NCBI GenBank assembly: GCA_002343685.1
Contig: DDRS01000021.1
Span: 1 to 64,000, forward strand
DNA: 64,000 nucleotides
Reading direction: 5' to 3'
Source: Thiobacillus denitrificans
GTDB taxonomy: Bacteria > Pseudomonadota > Gammaproteobacteria > Burkholderiales > Thiobacillaceae
Below are positions 25,120 to 33,295 of this stretch, in pieces (positions within the stretch are counted from its first letter, which is position 1; each line of letters begins with the position of its first letter). The notes under the pieces were generated by a model. The model was given only the letters and a program-made list of their open reading frames with translations. It made no database searches and was not told where the DNA came from. The position numbers and the translations under genes were made by a program.

Positions 25120-26040
25120 TTATTGCCCACCGCCCAGTTCATGGACATAGACCGTCAAAACCTTGATCTGTTCAGGCGAAAGACGTCCAGCCCACGCTGG
25201 CATCACACCCTTGTTGAGGCCGCTGGCGATGACACTGCGAATGGCTGCGACTTTTCCTTCCGCGCTGCTTGCCGCGGGCACGTTGGCCCACAGCCAGATA
25301 TTGTCGGTCAGGTTTGCCGAACCGATCTCCTTGCGCCCTTTGGCATCGGCACCATGACAGTAGTAGCAGGCCGCGGTTTCACTATGGAACAGGACATTGC
25401 CAGCCGCCGCCTTGGTTGCGTCATGGCCAATTCCCGAAAGACTGGCCACGTAATTGGCCAGCTGGTCGATCTGCTCGGGCGAGAGCACCTCGCTGAAGGT
25501 CGGCATGTAGCCATGACGGCCGCCTGTGATCGTTTCATGAATCTTGTCGAACGAACCGCCATACAGCCAGTCGTCGTCGGTCAGGTTGGGAAAGAAGCCC
25601 ACCACGCCCTGGCCGCCTGCCTGGTGACAGGGCGCGCAGTTGTCGGAGAAGAGCGCCTTGCCCGCCGACAGAATGAAGCCGTTCATGTCCGGATCCTTGG
25701 CGATCTGGGCGTAGGACATGGCCGCAACCTTGTCGAAATAGGGCTTTTGCGCGATCGCAGCCCGATTCATGTCCTCGAGCAGAAGCGCACGGGTATTCCA
25801 GCTGTGCGTCTTGGTCTCGCCATCGCTGTTGACATAGGTGATGTTCGACAGACCGCCTATCCAGCCCTTGCCGAACGGCCAGGACGGGTAGATCGTCCAG
25901 TACACGAGGGCGAACACCACCGTGACGTAGAACGTGTAGACCCACCAGACCGGCAGCGGATTGTTGTATTCCTGCAGGTCTCCATCCCAGGCATGGCCCG
26001 TGGTTTGCACAGTTTGAGATTGTAGTTTTTGCTCGCTCAT
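25120..26040 (-). CDS. ccoP: cbb3 oxidase subunit III, diheme cytochrome c
   Basis: CcoP passes electrons from soluble cytochrome c to CcoO/CcoN. The 306-residue protein has the N-terminal motif NNPLPVWWVYTFYVTVVFAL with one membrane helix (about 32-50), then two cytochrome c domains with heme sites CAPCH (135-139) and CYYCH (225-229). Axial methionines are plausible in GYMPTF and GVMPAW. It overlaps ccoQ by 4 bases. Confidence 0.97.
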   Translation of the reverse strand: MSEQKLQSQTVQTTGHAWDGDLQEYNNPLPVWWVYTFYVTVVFALVYWTIYPSWPFGKGWIGGLSNITYVNSDGETKTHSWNTRALLLEDMNRAAIAQKPYFDKVAAMSYAQIAKDPDMNGFILSAGKALFSDNCAPCHQAGGQGVVGFFPNLTDDDWLYGGSFDKIHETITGGRHGYMPTFSEVLSPEQIDQLANYVASLSGIGHDATKAAAGNVLFHSETAACYYCHGADAKGRKEIGSANLTDNIWLWANVPAASSAEGKVAAIRSVIASGLNKGVMPAWAGRLSPEQIKVLTVYVHELGGGQ

Positions 26041-26222
26041 TGCTTGTCCTTCGTGTCTTCCTGATCGTCCAGGAACGGTATGTTGCGGTAGGACTCGAGT
26101 TGGTCGCTCCGCTTCTTGCTACCGTAGGCGTAGATCACGATGCCGATAAAGGTGACGAAAAAGATGACCAGGCCAAGGGGTTTGGTGTTTTCGGGTTTCG
26201 AAAACCACATCAAAAAATCCAT
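26037..26222 (-). CDS. ccoQ: cbb3 oxidase subunit IV (CcoQ/FixQ)
   Basis: The 61-residue protein has one membrane helix (KPLGLVIFFVTFIGIVIYAY) and a charged C terminus, typical for CcoQ, which stabilises the core complex. It lies between ccoO and ccoP and overlaps ccoP by 4 bases. Confidence 0.93.
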   Translation of the reverse strand: MDFLMWFSKPENTKPLGLVIFFVTFIGIVIYAYGSKKRSDQLESYRNIPFLDDQEDTKDKQ

Positions 26223-26246
26223 TTCAAACCCTCCGGCCTGTTTCGA

Positions 26247-26993
26247 TCAGCGGTCGTTGACGAATGCATCGTCCTTGTACTTGCCGAAATCGACCATGGT
26301 GCCCAACACCTGCAGATAGGCTACCAATGCATCCATCTCGGAAATACCCGAACGATCGCCGTCATAGTTGCCGAAGTTGGCCTGTTCGATCAGGCTCTGC
26401 TGCGCATTGGGAATGTGCAGCTGCTTGGCAACGGTTTCACCGAACTTGGCCACGTTCGCCTTGTATTCGGCATCCGTCAGCGAGTACGGCACCCCGACCT
26501 TGCGCAACGCCTTCATACGTTCCGCGATATCGGACGTATCCAGTGGCGTCGCCTTCAGCCAGGGGTAGTTCGGCATCACCGACTCGGGCACCATCGAGCG
26601 CGGCGCGGTCAAGTGCTGGACATGCCACTCGTTCGAATATTTGCCGCCCACGCGCGCCAGGTCTGGGCCGGTACGCTTGGAGCCCCATTGGAAGGGGTGG
26701 TCGTACTGCGACTCCGCTGCCAGCGAGTAGTGACCGTAGCGCAACTTCTCGTCACGGAACGGGCGGATCATCTGGGAATGGCAGAGATAGCACCCCTCGC
26801 GCTGATAGATGTCCCGTCCGCGCTGTTCCAGCGGCGTATAGGGACGTACGCCGTCGACCTTCTCGATGGTTTTGTCGATGAAGAACAGGGGCGTGATTTC
26901 CACCAGGCCGCCGACGCTGATCGCCAGCATGGTCAACACCGCCAGCAGGCCGATGTTGGTTTCAATCCATTCGTGTTTGAAGTTGAAGTTCAT
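26247..26993 (-). CDS. ccoO: cbb3 oxidase subunit II, monoheme cytochrome c
   Basis: The 248-residue protein has an N-terminal membrane anchor (about 13-38) and one heme c site, CYLCH at 68-72 in the family motif EGCYLCHSQMIRPFRDE. The axial Met is likely in MVPESVMPNYPWL. It follows ccoN by 18 bases in the ccoNOQP operon. Confidence 0.97.
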   Translation of the reverse strand: MNFNFKHEWIETNIGLLAVLTMLAISVGGLVEITPLFFIDKTIEKVDGVRPYTPLEQRGRDIYQREGCYLCHSQMIRPFRDEKLRYGHYSLAAESQYDHPFQWGSKRTGPDLARVGGKYSNEWHVQHLTAPRSMVPESVMPNYPWLKATPLDTSDIAERMKALRKVGVPYSLTDAEYKANVAKFGETVAKQLHIPNAQQSLIEQANFGNYDGDRSGISEMDALVAYLQVLGTMVDFGKYKDDAFVNDR

Positions 26994-27011
26994 GATCTAT
27001 CTTTTCCCGAA

Positions 27012-28466
27012 TCATGCGTGAGCCAGCTTGGCGGCCAGCTTGGCTTCCAGCGCGGCGCTTTCGCGTTTGCCCTGACGGATGGTCATGAACATGTTGAAGG
27101 CCATCATCACCATGCCCGTCAGGAAGAACATGCCGCCGATCGCGCGCATCGCATAGAAGGGATGCATGGCTGCCACGGATTCGACAAACGAGTACTGGAG
27201 GTTGCCGAACTGGTCGAACGCACGCCACATCAGGCCCTGGGTGATCCCGGAAATCCACATCGCGACGATATAGAGCACGATGCCGATGGTGGCCAGCCAG
27301 AAGTGCCACTCGACCAGCTTGCGGCTGTACATCTTGGTATCCCACAGCTTGGGCATCATGTGATACAGCGAACCGAAGGTAATCATCGCCACCCAGCCCA
27401 GCGCGCCGGAGTGCACGTGGCCCACGGTCCAGTCGGTGTAGTGCGACAGCGCGTTGACTTCCTTCAGCGACATCATCGGGCCTTCGAAGGTCGACATGCC
27501 GTAGAACGACAGGGCCACGATCATGAAGCGCATGATCGGGTCGGTACGCAATTTATCCCAGGCGCCCGACAGGGTCATGATGCCGTTGATCATGCCGCCC
27601 CACGAGGGCATCAGCAGCAGGATGGAGAACGCGGCGGCCAGGGAGGAGGTCCAGTCCGGCAAGGCGGTCCAGTGCAAGTGGTGAGCGCCCACCCACATGT
27701 ACATGAAGCCCAGCGCCCAGAAGTGGACGATGGACAGCCGATAGGAATAGATCGGCCGGCCGGCCTGCTTGGGCACGAAGTAATACATCATGCCGAGGAA
27801 GGCCGCGGTCAGGAAGAAGCCCACCGCATTGTGGCCATACCACCATTGCGTCATCGCATCCTGCACGCCCGAGAACAGGCTGTAGGACTTCATCGAGAAC
27901 AGGTCGATGGGCATCGCCAGGTTGTTGAAGGTATGCAGCAGCGCGGTCGCCAGGATAAAGGCCAGATAAAACCAGTTGGCCACGTAAATATGCGGCTGCT
28001 TGCGGCGCATGATGGTCCCGACGAACACCGTGAGATACGCGACCCACACGACTTCGATCAGGATATCGATCGGCCATTCCATTTCCGCGTATTCGCGCGA
28101 CTGGGTATAGCCCAGCATATAGCTGAAGTCTGCCAGCGCGATGGCGGCCATCCAGCCCCAGAACGTGAAACTGGCCAGGCCGTCCGAAATCAGACGGGTC
28201 TGGCAGGTACGCTGAACCACATAGTAGGAGGTGGCAAACAACGCCGAGCCACCGAAGCCGAAAATCACCGAGGTGGTATGAACGGGACGGAATCGCCCGA
28301 ACGAAATGTAGGGACTATCGAAGTTCAGAAACGGCCAGGCCAGTTCGGAGGCGATATATACGCCCACGAACATGCCGATCACAGCCCAGACGATCGACAT
28401 GACGGCAAATTTCTTAACGACTTCGAAGTTGTACTGCTCCGCACCGGAATATGTGGTTACCGCCAT
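27012..28466 (-). CDS. ccoN: cbb3-type cytochrome c oxidase subunit I
   Basis: CcoN is the proton-pumping catalytic subunit carrying heme b and the heme b3-CuB centre. The 484-residue protein has twelve predicted helices and conserved His motifs such as FRPVHTTSVIFGFGG, MTQWWYGHNAVGFFLTAAFLG and MYMWVGAHHLHWTALPDW. A start at 28466 is preceded by ACAGGAGCGG. It is the first gene of ccoNOQP; cbb3 oxidases have high oxygen affinity and are usually made under low oxygen. Confidence 0.97.
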   Translation of the reverse strand: MAVTTYSGAEQYNFEVVKKFAVMSIVWAVIGMFVGVYIASELAWPFLNFDSPYISFGRFRPVHTTSVIFGFGGSALFATSYYVVQRTCQTRLISDGLASFTFWGWMAAIALADFSYMLGYTQSREYAEMEWPIDILIEVVWVAYLTVFVGTIMRRKQPHIYVANWFYLAFILATALLHTFNNLAMPIDLFSMKSYSLFSGVQDAMTQWWYGHNAVGFFLTAAFLGMMYYFVPKQAGRPIYSYRLSIVHFWALGFMYMWVGAHHLHWTALPDWTSSLAAAFSILLLMPSWGGMINGIMTLSGAWDKLRTDPIMRFMIVALSFYGMSTFEGPMMSLKEVNALSHYTDWTVGHVHSGALGWVAMITFGSLYHMMPKLWDTKMYSRKLVEWHFWLATIGIVLYIVAMWISGITQGLMWRAFDQFGNLQYSFVESVAAMHPFYAMRAIGGMFFLTGMVMMAFNMFMTIRQGKRESAALEAKLAAKLAHA

Positions 28467-28509
28467 GGCCCGCTCCTGTTGTACCCGTAATAGCGCCTGC
28501 GCCGCGCCT

Positions 28510-28532
28510 TAACAGCATATGCTTATATTAAA
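28510..28532. promoter_or_regulatory. Palindromic AT-rich element upstream of ccoN, possible operator
   Basis: A perfect AGCATATGCT palindrome (28515-28524) is flanked by TTAA on each side, in the 5' leader of ccoN. No consensus FNR/ANR box (TTGAT-N4-ATCAA) is visible, so this is an alternative candidate site. Function unproven. Confidence 0.35.
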
Positions 28533-28542
28533 AAACTGCGGG

Positions 28543-28572
28543 ATTATATTCCGGCCACCCCGGGTCCCGCAA
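28543..28572 (-). promoter_or_regulatory. Possible sigma-70 promoter of ccoNOQP
   Basis: On the minus strand TATAAT (28548-28543) matches the -10 consensus; TTGCGG (28572-28567) is a poor -35 at an 18-bp spacing. A poor -35 would fit activator dependence. Seen by eye only. Confidence 0.45.
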
Positions 28573-28586
28573 GCCCAAAACCGGGC

Positions 28587-29180
28587 TCAGGAAGGCAGCA
28601 ACAGCAACTTCAGATCGTGCGCGATCGCTTCCGGGCTGCTGCCATAGGGCATGAGCAATCTCAAATTCCCCTTAGGATCATAGATATACGTCCCGGCACT
28701 GTGATCGATCAGATAATCGCCTGCGGCTTTAACCGATGTCTTTTGATAGACGACTTTGTATTCTTTTGCCAACTGCTTCAGCGTTTCGGCATCGGTATAC
28801 ATTCCCAGGAATGCCGGATTGAAGGCGGGGACGAACTGTTTCAGGATGTCAGGGGTATCACGCTGCGGGTCCAGCGTCACAAAAATGACCTGTACGCGTC
28901 CGGCCTGGTCTCCGAGGAGTTTGAGTGCTGCGGCAAAGTCCGACAGTGTCGTGGGACATACGTCCGGACAATGCGTATAGCCGAAAAAGATGGCTACGAC
29001 CTTGCCCTTGAAGTCCGCCAGCGTACGTACACGGCCGTTGTGATCGGTCAAGCGGAAATCCCGCGCAAAGCCTGCGCCTGTAATATCGGTCGCCTGGAAT
29101 GAAGGCGGCTGCGGGGCAGGGTGACACCCCGAAAGCGCAAACAGCGCCATCGCCCAGAGAGCGGCGAGCCAGCGTGTCAT
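28587..29180 (-). CDS. SCO1/SenC-type copper chaperone
   Basis: SCO proteins deliver copper to the CuA site of cytochrome oxidase or act as thiol reductases. The start at 29180 gives a lipoprotein signal ending ALSGC (Cys19), then a thioredoxin fold with the copper motif THCPDVCP (C71, C75) and the distal His in YLIDHSAG. The 197-residue length is normal. The ATG overlaps the Rrf2 gene stop (ATGA), so the two are coupled. Confidence 0.93.
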   Translation of the reverse strand: MTRWLAALWAMALFALSGCHPAPQPPSFQATDITGAGFARDFRLTDHNGRVRTLADFKGKVVAIFFGYTHCPDVCPTTLSDFAAALKLLGDQAGRVQVIFVTLDPQRDTPDILKQFVPAFNPAFLGMYTDAETLKQLAKEYKVVYQKTSVKAAGDYLIDHSAGTYIYDPKGNLRLLMPYGSSPEAIAHDLKLLLLPS

Positions 29181-29641
29181 GCCTTGATCTGCTCGAACAG
29201 CTGTCCGGGGATATCCGCCAGCCGGTATTTGCCGGACTCCACCGCCTTCGCCAACTTGTCCAGCGTAGTGTCCTGCAACAGATCGATGATTTTCTTCTTC
29301 ACGGGCACCCAGCGAAAATGCAGCGGACACGCCGTCTCATCGCTGCATTTTTTCAGCCCCAACAGACAGCTCTGCGTAAACGCAGGCCCTTCGGTCAACA
29401 GCAGGATTTGCATCAGGGTGATCTTGTCCCCCCCCTCGCGCAGGCAGAAGCCGCCCAGACGACCGCGAAAGGAAAACAGCAAATTGCCTTTGGCCAGGCT
29501 CTGCAGGATTTTGGCCAGATAGGGTGCGGGCACGCCCAGTTTGGCGGCGATATCCTTGTTCAGCACCGGTGTGGCATCCGGCTGGGTAGCCATGTAGATC
29601 AGCGCCTGAACGGCATACTGACTGGTGCGCGAGAGGATCAT
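29177..29641 (-). CDS. Rrf2-family transcriptional regulator with three cluster-type cysteines
   Basis: The 154-residue protein (ATG at 29641, MILSRTSQYAVQALIYMA) is a winged-helix Rrf2 regulator. Cysteines C92, C99 and C105 (C-x6-C-x5-C) occupy the region where IscR and NsrR bind an Fe-S cluster, so it may sense NO, oxygen or Fe-S status. It is co-translated with the SCO gene and lies between the cbb3 and aa3 operons, so it may control oxidase genes. The signal and targets are inferred only. Confidence 0.88.
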   Translation of the reverse strand: MILSRTSQYAVQALIYMATQPDATPVLNKDIAAKLGVPAPYLAKILQSLAKGNLLFSFRGRLGGFCLREGGDKITLMQILLLTEGPAFTQSCLLGLKKCSDETACPLHFRWVPVKKKIIDLLQDTTLDKLAKAVESGKYRLADIPGQLFEQIKA

Positions 29642-29725
29642 TCTGTACCCCAATGAAATGAATTGGGGACAATATAAAACAATCCTGTCTGAATATCTAG
29701 ATAGAAGCCTGAATTCCCATACAAA

Positions 29726-30628
29726 TCATATGGGTAAGTTGATGTAATGGTCAACCAACATGGTTGCGAACAGCAGGCTCAAATACCAGATGGAGTAGCG
29801 GAAGGTTTGCTTGGCGAGCGCGTCGCTATATTCGCGATATAAACGCCAGCCATAGTGAATGAAGCGACCGCCCAGCAAAACGGCACCTGCCAGATAGATC
29901 CACCCGCCCATGCCCGTCCCGACCGGCAACATAGTCACGGCAAACAGCAGCACGGTGTAAAGCAGTACGTGCAAGCGGGTGTAGGCCTCACCATGTGTCA
30001 CTGGCAGCATCGGCAGGCCGGCCCGGGCATATTCCTCGCGCCGATATAGCGCCAAGGCCCAGAAATGGGGTGGCGTCCAGGCAAAAATGATCAAAAACAG
30101 CAAGAGCGCATCGTGATGGATCTCACCCGTCGCCGCGACCCAACCAAGCACCGGCGGCATCGCGCCAGACGCGCCGCCAATGACGATGTTCTGCGGCGTG
30201 GCCGGTTTCAGCACGGCCGTATAGATCACCGCATAGCCGACGAACGTGGCAAGTGTCAGCCACATCGTGAGCGGATTGACGAACACGTTCAACAGATACA
30301 GGCCAGCCCCCCCTACCACGCCGGAAAATACCAGCGTCTGGGTGCTAGTCAACTCGCCTCGCGGCAGCGGACGGGCGCGTGTGCGTGCCATCACCGCGTC
30401 GATTTTCTGCTCGACCAGGCAATTGAACGCCGCCGCCGCACCGGCCACCAACGCAATCCCGAGCGTACCGGCCCACAGTGCGTTCCAGTTCGGCCAGCCG
30501 GGTACGGCGAGGAACATGCCGATCACCGCCGTGAATACGATCAGGCTGACGACACGCAGCTTGCACAAGGCCAAAAACTGCTGGCAGCGGCAGGCCGCGC
30601 CCTGGACCATCAACGATTCCATGTTCAT
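29726..30628 (-). CDS. ctaB: Protoheme IX farnesyltransferase (heme O synthase)
   Basis: CtaB/CyoE adds a farnesyl chain to heme B, giving heme O, the precursor of heme A for the aa3-type oxidase. The 300-residue UbiA-fold protein has the conserved loops NCLVEQKIDAVMARTRARPLP (first Asp-rich motif) and YAVIYTAVLKP, and about nine membrane helices. Its ATG overlaps the ctaA stop by 4 bases. Confidence 0.96.
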   Translation of the reverse strand: MNMESLMVQGAACRCQQFLALCKLRVVSLIVFTAVIGMFLAVPGWPNWNALWAGTLGIALVAGAAAAFNCLVEQKIDAVMARTRARPLPRGELTSTQTLVFSGVVGGAGLYLLNVFVNPLTMWLTLATFVGYAVIYTAVLKPATPQNIVIGGASGAMPPVLGWVAATGEIHHDALLLFLIIFAWTPPHFWALALYRREEYARAGLPMLPVTHGEAYTRLHVLLYTVLLFAVTMLPVGTGMGGWIYLAGAVLLGGRFIHYGWRLYREYSDALAKQTFRYSIWYLSLLFATMLVDHYINLPI

Positions 30629-31608
30629 CTCCTGCGCACCCGATAATTCAGCACAACCAGGCTGGACAGCAACAATGCGGCGCCGGCATTGTGCGCGACC
30701 GCCACGGCCAACGGCAGGCCAAACAGGACATTGCTGATACCCAGCGAGACCTGCAACACCAACAGCCCGCCTATGACCAGCCCCATGCCGGCGTAGCCGG
30801 GACTACGCACCAGGCGCAGAACCAGCCAGCCCAAATACAGCGTCACCACCAAGGCCATGACCCGATGCGTCCAATGGATGGCGGTCAATGCCGACAATGG
30901 CAACAACTCACCGGTCGCAGTCTCGCCAAGATTCCGGTGCAGGGTGAAGCCCTGCTCGAAATCCATCGGCGGCATCCAGGCGCCGTGACACAGCGGAAAA
31001 TCGGGGCAGGCCAAGGCCGCATAGTTGGTGCTCACCCAGCCGCCCAGCCCGATTTGCATCGCCACCAGAATCAGCCCTAGCAAGGCCCCGTTGCGCAGAT
31101 GATCGCTATTCGCATAGTAGGTGTGGCCCAATTGGCCGCGTTCACGCAGCCAAAGCCAAAGCAGCAACGCGAGGGTCGTCATTCCGCCCAGCAAATGCGA
31201 ACTGACGATCAGCGGCTTGAGCAACTGGGTGACTGTCCACATACCCAGCATGGCCTGGAACACGATCAGGCCGAGCAGCAGCAAAGGCAAGCCAAGGCCA
31301 CCGCGCGTTTCATGCCGACCGCGCCATGCCAGCATGGCAATGGTCAGCACCAGCAACCCCAGCGTGCCTGCAAAATAACGATGCACCATCTCCTTCCAGG
31401 CTTTTGCATGAGACACCGGCCCATCCGGACGCACGGCAAGTTCTGCGTTGATGGCATCGGCGGCGTTGTGCGGGGTCAGCTTGCCGTAACACCCGGGCCA
31501 GTCAGGACAGCCCAGCCCGGCGTCGGACAGACGAACGTACGCGCCCAAGGCCACCACTCCGAACGCAAGGATCAGGGCAGCCAGAATGATTTTTCGATAT
31601 GTCGTCAT
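30625..31608 (-). CDS. ctaA: Heme A synthase (COX15/CtaA)
   Basis: CtaA oxidises the heme O methyl group to formyl, giving heme A. The 327-residue protein has eight predicted helices with the conserved His residues of COX15 proteins (EMVHRYFAGTLGLL, VSSHLLGGMTTLAL, IHWTHRVMALV, VAHNAGAALLL). It is coupled to ctaB and follows the SCO-like gene by 10 bases. Confidence 0.96.
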   Translation of the reverse strand: MTTYRKIILAALILAFGVVALGAYVRLSDAGLGCPDWPGCYGKLTPHNAADAINAELAVRPDGPVSHAKAWKEMVHRYFAGTLGLLVLTIAMLAWRGRHETRGGLGLPLLLLGLIVFQAMLGMWTVTQLLKPLIVSSHLLGGMTTLALLLWLWLRERGQLGHTYYANSDHLRNGALLGLILVAMQIGLGGWVSTNYAALACPDFPLCHGAWMPPMDFEQGFTLHRNLGETATGELLPLSALTAIHWTHRVMALVVTLYLGWLVLRLVRSPGYAGMGLVIGGLLVLQVSLGISNVLFGLPLAVAVAHNAGAALLLSSLVVLNYRVRRR

Positions 31609-31618
31609 GGTCAGCGGA

Positions 31619-32212
31619 TCAACCTATCTGGGATGCCTTGAGCAGCAGCTTGAGGTCTTTCATCATGCGGTCGAAATCGGCCTGGGCCGGGAAACGCAGC
31701 ATCAGATTACCCAGCGGATCGACCAGATAGATGTGGTCGGCTCGATTCTGCGCCGCAGGAAACTGCGCCACGAAAGCCGCGTTCGCCGGCCGCCATACAT
31801 GCAAATCGGGATGCGCCTGTAACAGCTTCGCGTCCGGCGTACCGCTGTCAGTCACCACCCACAGCCGCTCGATGCGGTCCTGCTCCTTACCTTGCGCGAT
31901 CCGCGTCTGGCGCATCAGATAGAGTTGCCATGCGCACGCTGCATCGCAGTGAGTTGGACCCACATGCACCATCACCCATTTCCCGCGCAGTGCCTCCAGA
32001 TCGTATGAGCGTCCATTGGGAGTGCTTCCCGCGGTTTGCTGCAAAGGGGTGACCTTGAGCAGGTCGCCGTAATTGGAATGGCCCGCCGGACGCCATCCCG
32101 CGTAGGCCAGATAGGCAGCCACCACAGGCATCAGAAACACGCCGACCAACAACAGGAATTTACCGCGCGGAGTTAATTGCATACTCGAAACCATTTCGGG
32201 CGTTGGGTACAT
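31619..32212 (-). CDS. SCO-like membrane-anchored thioredoxin-fold protein
   Basis: The 197-residue protein has one N-terminal helix (about 18-36) and a degenerate SCO/thioredoxin domain with THCDAACAWQL, a C-x3-C pair placed as in SCO proteins. The His expected later in SCO proteins is not obvious. It starts on the SURF1 stop (TGATG) and precedes ctaA, so a role in copper or heme insertion for the aa3-type oxidase is likely. Betaproteobacteria often carry such a gene here. Confidence 0.78.
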   Translation of the reverse strand: MYPTPEMVSSMQLTPRGKFLLLVGVFLMPVVAAYLAYAGWRPAGHSNYGDLLKVTPLQQTAGSTPNGRSYDLEALRGKWVMVHVGPTHCDAACAWQLYLMRQTRIAQGKEQDRIERLWVVTDSGTPDAKLLQAHPDLHVWRPANAAFVAQFPAAQNRADHIYLVDPLGNLMLRFPAQADFDRMMKDLKLLLKASQIG

Positions 32213-32949
32213 CAGTCATCGTCATCCCGATGACGCTTTACATTCAGGACCAGCCACAACACTGCCAGCGTCGTCGCCAGACTGTACCACTGGATTGCAT
32301 AGCTGACATGCATGCTGACGCCGGTATCAGGGCGCGGCCAGTCACGAACCAGGCCATCCGCCAGCGGAGTGGTCTGCAATAACAGCAGCGGTTGCAGCGT
32401 CAGCCGGGTCGTTGCGGCATAGCGTGCGAAATCCAGGTTCTGCCACACCCGTCCCTGGGACGGCGCATGCATCAACTCGATATAGCGGCTGTGCGGATCG
32501 ACGGCCATGCCTTCGAGTCGTATCTGGCCCCCCGGCGTCGGCGGTAAGGGAATCTGTTCGCGAGTGGGTCCCACCGCCACCCAGCCGCGATTGACCAGAA
32601 TGGCGAGCGATCCACCATCTATGATGAGGGGCGTCAGTACGTGATATCCCGCCACCCCTTTATAAACTCGGTTGTCGAGGAAGATGGTATGCGCTGCGTC
32701 GAACACCCCGCGCACTTCCAGCTTCCGATACAGCACGCTGTCGCGGTCCAGCAGCGTGCTGCCAACATGGATGGGCGCTTCCCGCATCGCCACATCGTAA
32801 CGTGCCTGCAAGGCGCGCTTGGTTTCGGCGCGCCCACTCTGCCAATTGCCGAGCCACAGGGTCAGCACAAAAAAGAACAATGCAGCCAGGGTCGGCCAGA
32901 TCCTCGGAGAAAACTGCCATGGGCCAACACGCAGCCTCAACAAGTGCAT
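32212..32949 (-). CDS. SURF1-family cytochrome oxidase assembly protein
   Basis: SURF1 (Shy1) handles heme A for oxidase subunit I. The 245-residue protein has the two-helix topology: N-terminal helix ending in the motif LGNWQSGRAETKRAL, a periplasmic domain containing LVNRGWVAVG, and a C-terminal helix (HVSYAIQWYSLATTLAVLWL). Upstream is a divergent small-protein gene. Confidence 0.94.
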   Translation of the reverse strand: MHLLRLRVGPWQFSPRIWPTLAALFFFVLTLWLGNWQSGRAETKRALQARYDVAMREAPIHVGSTLLDRDSVLYRKLEVRGVFDAAHTIFLDNRVYKGVAGYHVLTPLIIDGGSLAILVNRGWVAVGPTREQIPLPPTPGGQIRLEGMAVDPHSRYIELMHAPSQGRVWQNLDFARYAATTRLTLQPLLLLQTTPLADGLVRDWPRPDTGVSMHVSYAIQWYSLATTLAVLWLVLNVKRHRDDDD

Positions 32950-32997
32950 AGGCCCGCCAATCCGGTTAGACTGGAATTTTTACGAGCATACCGTTCC

Positions 32998-33198
32998 ATG
33001 CGCATCGTTGCCCTGCTCTTCATCGTGTTCATCCTGGCCAGCCTCGCCAGCGCGCTCTACTACCTCATCAAGGACAAGGGTCACTCGGATCGCACAGTCA
33101 AGATGCTGACGGTGCGCGTCGTGCTTTCCCTCACCCTTTTTCTGCTGCTGATGGGTGGCTACTACTTCGGCATCATCCCGCAAACCGGGCTGCGCTAG
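32998..33198 (+). CDS. DUF2909-type twin-helix small membrane protein
   Basis: The ATG at 32998 gives 66 residues with two hydrophobic helices (VALLFIVFILASLASALYYL and VRVVLSLTLFLLLMGGYYFG) joined by a short charged loop, matching the DUF2909 type found beside SURF1/coxC in betaproteobacteria. It is the only plus-strand gene in the oxidase block and ends before a bidirectional terminator. Its function is unknown; location suggests a link with oxidase biogenesis. Confidence 0.85.
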   Translation: MRIVALLFIVFILASLASALYYLIKDKGHSDRTVKMLTVRVVLSLTLFLLLMGGYYFGIIPQTGLR

Positions 33199-33209
33199 CC
33201 TGTCCCCCG

Positions 33210-33244
33210 CAACAAAAAGCCGCGCTGAACGCGGCTTTTTGTTG
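33210..33244. terminator. Bidirectional terminator between DUF2909 gene and ctaE
   Basis: Positions 33210-33224 and 33230-33244 form a perfect 15-bp stem (core AAAAAGCCGCG/CGCGGCTTTTT) with a 5-base loop. The A- and T-runs within the stem allow termination of both convergent transcripts. Confidence 0.88.
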
Positions 33245-33295
33245 AACCGGTGCCACGTCAAGCGTGGCCCTCCTGCTGTGTATCCAGCTCCCGAC

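Noticed and set aside
26040..28490. Long plus-strand open frame of 816 codons opposite ccoNOQP
   Set aside because: It runs antisense to four well-conserved oxidase genes; long antisense frames arise from high GC at codon position 3. The encoded product is His/Gln/Arg-rich with no recognisable family.
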